DNA from: Gordonia hirsuta DSM 44140 = NBRC 16056
GTDB lineage: Bacteria > Actinomycetota > Actinomycetes > Mycobacteriales > Mycobacteriaceae
Reading direction: 5' to 3'
DNA: 52,660 bases
Assembly: GCF_000333015.1 (NCBI RefSeq)
Contig: NZ_BANT01000038.1
Span: forward strand, 1 to 52,660
The stretch's first letter is position 1; each line of letters starts with the position of its first letter. This document shows, one piece after another, positions 50,965 through 52,660 of the stretch. The translations under genes and the position numbers were made by a program. The notes below the pieces were generated by a model. The model ran no database searches. It had not been told where the DNA came from and was given only the letters and a program-made list of their open reading frames with translations.

Positions 50965-51864
50965 TCACGCTAAGTCGGGGCGGCCCGGGAAACCCCGGTC
51001 GTGGATGGTTGCACGCACCTCCCCCGAATGTCTGCCGCTACGACCCCGGTCCCACCATCCGGTGACCGCCATCCCCGCGGCGATCGCCAGGATCATTACG
51101 GCGCCCCCGGCATAGACCGGCCCCGCGGCGACCATTCCCGTCGGGGGACCGTGCGAATCAGGCTCGTTGTAGAGCCCGACTCCGTACAGAATCGAGATCA
51201 GTGAACCGCCCATCAGAAGAACCGGAAGCACGACGATCACCGGAAATCCCAGCCCCCGGGCCACGTCGCGCCATTCCCGGCGCCGGCCGTCCGCGGGTGC
51301 ATCGCTCTCGCCGTGCGGTGCCGCCGGTGCCCCGATCGGTGGCCACTTGCTCTCCGGTGCCGCGTGTCCCAGATCGGCCAGTATTCGGGGATGGACGAGC
51401 TGCACCTGGACCCACCTGTCGTAGGCATCGTCGTATCCGGGGTTCGCGGCGATGTATTCAGCGGCGCCGGCCTGAAAGATCGCGGCATCCTCGTCGCAGC
51501 GGCCACTAATTGCGTCGTACACCACCGCCGCGTCGACGGACCCCGCCGGGACTTCGCAGACCCGTATGCGGTCGAAACCCCTCTTGAAATCGCCGCTCCA
51601 GAGCACGAGTTCGATGAACTCGGAGCCGTCGGGCTGAATGCAGCGCCTGAATCTGTCCGTCAGGATTCCGCCGACTTCCGTCCACCGGCGGAACACCGGT
51701 CCGAACTCGGGCCGAATCGATGTCGGATCAAAACCCAGCATACCGACGGTCGTCGCGGCGTCATCACCGAAATCAGCCTCGAAGTAGGCGGTGTCCAGGT
51801 GCGCGGCATTGGCCACCTTCTGAGCAATCGCTCGGCGGACTACTCCGTTGAGGTAGCGCTTCAC
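50965..51864 (-). CDS. Hypothetical membrane protein
   Basis: 299 residues, family not recognised. A soluble N-terminal half (about 1-200; FRRCIQPDGSEFIELVLWSG, EYIAANPGYDDAYDRWVQVQL) precedes two membrane helices (about 208-230, VARGLGFPVIVVLPVLLMGG, and 250-270, GPVYAGGAVMILAIAAGMAV) and a basic tail. GTG at 51864 overlaps the stop of the next upstream gene (GTGA), so the two are coupled. A GGGCCC...GGGCCC hairpin at 50925-50945 follows 20 bases after the stop and may weaken transcription. No role is assigned. Confidence 0.6.
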   Translation of the reverse strand: MKRYLNGVVRRAIAQKVANAAHLDTAYFEADFGDDAATTVGMLGFDPTSIRPEFGPVFRRWTEVGGILTDRFRRCIQPDGSEFIELVLWSGDFKRGFDRIRVCEVPAGSVDAAVVYDAISGRCDEDAAIFQAGAAEYIAANPGYDDAYDRWVQVQLVHPRILADLGHAAPESKWPPIGAPAAPHGESDAPADGRRREWRDVARGLGFPVIVVLPVLLMGGSLISILYGVGLYNEPDSHGPPTGMVAAGPVYAGGAVMILAIAAGMAVTGWWDRGRSGRHSGEVRATIHDRGFPGRPDLA

Positions 51865-52286
51865 CGCGCGCGGTCCCGGACCTCGAAGAACCGGGATGAA
51901 CTGGTAGGGAAACCCCGATCCGCATCGAGGATGCCCACCGCTTTCGCCGCGCCGTACACGCTGGCGTAACGCTGCAACGTCAGATCCGACGCGAGCACCT
52001 GGGCGACAGCGGTTTCGACAGCTCCCGTCGGGATCATCGCCGCGGTGACTCGCCGCACCCGCGTTCCGTCGATCACCTTCGCACCCGGATCGGCGTTGAT
52101 CCAGCGCAACAACCGGCGCCGGGCATCATCGACATCGACGCCCTCCATCAAAGCCCCGGCCACGCTGTCCGAATCGACCGTTCCCGGTGCCCAGTCGAAC
52201 GGCCACCGAGGTTGAAAGCACCCAGCGATCAGACGAACAACGGCCAAGCCCGCCAGAAAGGCGAGCGCCGACAGTACCAAGAACAC
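51861..52286 (-). CDS. Hypothetical small membrane-anchored protein
   Basis: 141 residues: one N-terminal membrane helix (FLVLSALAFLAGLAVVRLIAG) followed by a soluble part with TVDSDSVAGALMEGVDVDDARRRLLRWI and a C-terminal ASVYGAAKAVGILDADRG. Family unknown. GTG at 52286 is the best start in frame. Another frame (52229-52435) carries a different hydrophobic stretch and overlaps this start by 58 bases, so a frameshift or an overlapping gene is possible. It lies between the 5S terminator and the gene at 50965-51864, with which it overlaps as GTGA. Confidence 0.55.
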   Translation of the reverse strand: MFLVLSALAFLAGLAVVRLIAGCFQPRWPFDWAPGTVDSDSVAGALMEGVDVDDARRRLLRWINADPGAKVIDGTRVRRVTAAMIPTGAVETAVAQVLASDLTLQRYASVYGAAKAVGILDADRGFPTSSSRFFEVRDRAR

Positions 52287-52435
52287 GCCACCACGAGAGC
52301 AGACAAGGAGGTGAGAACCAGTACCGTCTTCGCAGCCTTCACCACGTCCGCCGCTAACCTCCCGTCGTGTAGGACGAGGCCGTATGCCAGCGAACCGACA
52401 ACCAGCGGCAGCGCCAGGAATCGATGGCCCCTCAG
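52229..52435 (-). other. Possible overlapping or frameshifted membrane ORF
   Basis: From CTG at 52435 a 68-codon frame reads LRGHRFLALPLVVGSLAY, then GLVLHDGRLAADVVKAAKTV and LVLTSLSALVVACSWYC, with two hydrophobic segments in protein-like context, but no ATG, GTG or TTG start is seen. It runs into the 141-residue gene in another frame. Either a small overlapping gene or the N-terminus of that gene separated by a frameshift. Confidence 0.25.
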
Positions 52436-52466
52436 GGCCGGCCCTGCAGCGTTATGCGCGGATGCG

Positions 52467-52501
52467 GAAGACCCCCGTGAACGTGGTTCACGGGGGTCTT
52501 C
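52467..52501 (-). terminator. Terminator hairpin after the 5S rRNA gene
   Basis: GAAGACCCCCGTGAAC (52467-52482) and GTTCACGGGGGTCTTC (52486-52501) form a perfect 16-bp stem with a 3-base loop, 10 bases beyond the 5S 3' end in the direction of rRNA transcription. There is no T-run, as in many actinobacterial rRNA terminators. Confidence 0.8.
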
Positions 52502-52510
52502 GAAGTTGTG

Positions 52511-52627
52511 TTCGGCGGTGTCCTACTCTCCCACACTGGTTAGGGTGCAGTACCATCGGCGCTGGAGGGCTTAGCTTCCGGGTTCGGAATGGGGCCGGGC
52601 GTTTCCCCTCCGCTATCGCCGCCGTAA
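52511..52627 (-). rRNA. rrf: 5S ribosomal RNA
   Basis: The minus strand reads TTACGGCGGC at the 5' end, GGGAAACGCCCGG, the conserved CCATTCCGAACCCGGAAG block, CTAAGC, GCGCCGATGGTACTGC and GGACACCGCCGAAC at the 3' end: a complete 117-base 5S rRNA of mycobacterial type, with 5' and 3' ends complementary (GGCGGC / GCCGCC-like). The 33 bases to the window edge are spacer from the 23S gene that should lie beyond it. Confidence 0.95.
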
Positions 52628-52660
52628 CTCTATGAAACTATTCACCGCACCTTGGTTCCT

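Overview
The window is high-GC actinobacterial DNA, almost certainly from the Mycobacteriales (mycobacteria, Gordonia and relatives). The evidence is a complete mce lipid-import operon, a DesA3-type desaturase with its reductase, a PASTA-less PknF-like kinase, and the block mfd / mazG / lpqU / eno / ftsB / DUF501 / ppx, which has the gene order of Rv1020-Rv1026 in M. tuberculosis. Many genes begin 6-8 bases after a TANNNT -10 box (leaderless starts) or overlap their neighbour as ATGA or GTGA. The genus cannot be fixed from the sequence alone.

Layout. 1-2434: 3' end of an acyl-CoA dehydrogenase, facing a lipase / aquaporin / coiled-coil operon. 2571-6152: pirin-MarR-pirin operon and an M20 peptidase. 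6168-10279 (minus): TetR, a Ser/Thr kinase and two exported class-A-beta-lactamase-fold proteins. 10423-12728: ferredoxin reductase and fatty-acyl desaturase, ended by a strong hairpin. 12867-16956: small protein, RecQ (apparent CTG start), DUF4395 membrane protein and a trimethylamine monooxygenase (Tmm). 16949-21129 (minus): ppx, DUF501, ftsB, eno, lpqU. 21231-26121: TetR, DUF2236 oxygenase, SRPBCC-DUF5995 fusion, solute-binding lipoprotein and lipase lipoprotein. 26226-27491: mazG with an acidic tail. 27492-33629: an accessory island. 33630-37205: mfd. 37289-38011: TetR. 38040-46505: mce operon. 46564-49962: second DUF2236 oxygenase, then a copper-linked membrane protein, PCuAC and a Tat-exported DyP peroxidase. 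49866-50630: TetR. 50796-52435: poorly known small membrane genes. 52511-52627: 5S rRNA (minus), preceding a terminator hairpin; the 23S gene should lie just beyond the right edge.

The most notable region is the island inserted between mazG and mfd. It carries an 83-residue unknown protein, a 1029-residue protein with a PLD-nuclease domain, an SF2 helicase and a DUF3427-like tail, and an 800-residue DUF262/DUF1524 protein of the GmrSD (type IV restriction) class. Base composition falls from about 70% GC in the flanks to about 60% in the helicase and about 50% in the GmrSD-like gene. It is a good candidate for a two- or three-gene anti-phage system; the families are known, but I do not recognise this pairing.

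The second structural surprise is the mce operon. Its order is yrbEB - mceA to mceF - Mce-associated gene - yrbEA, so the yrbEA permease that normally comes first is last: a circular permutation of the standard layout.
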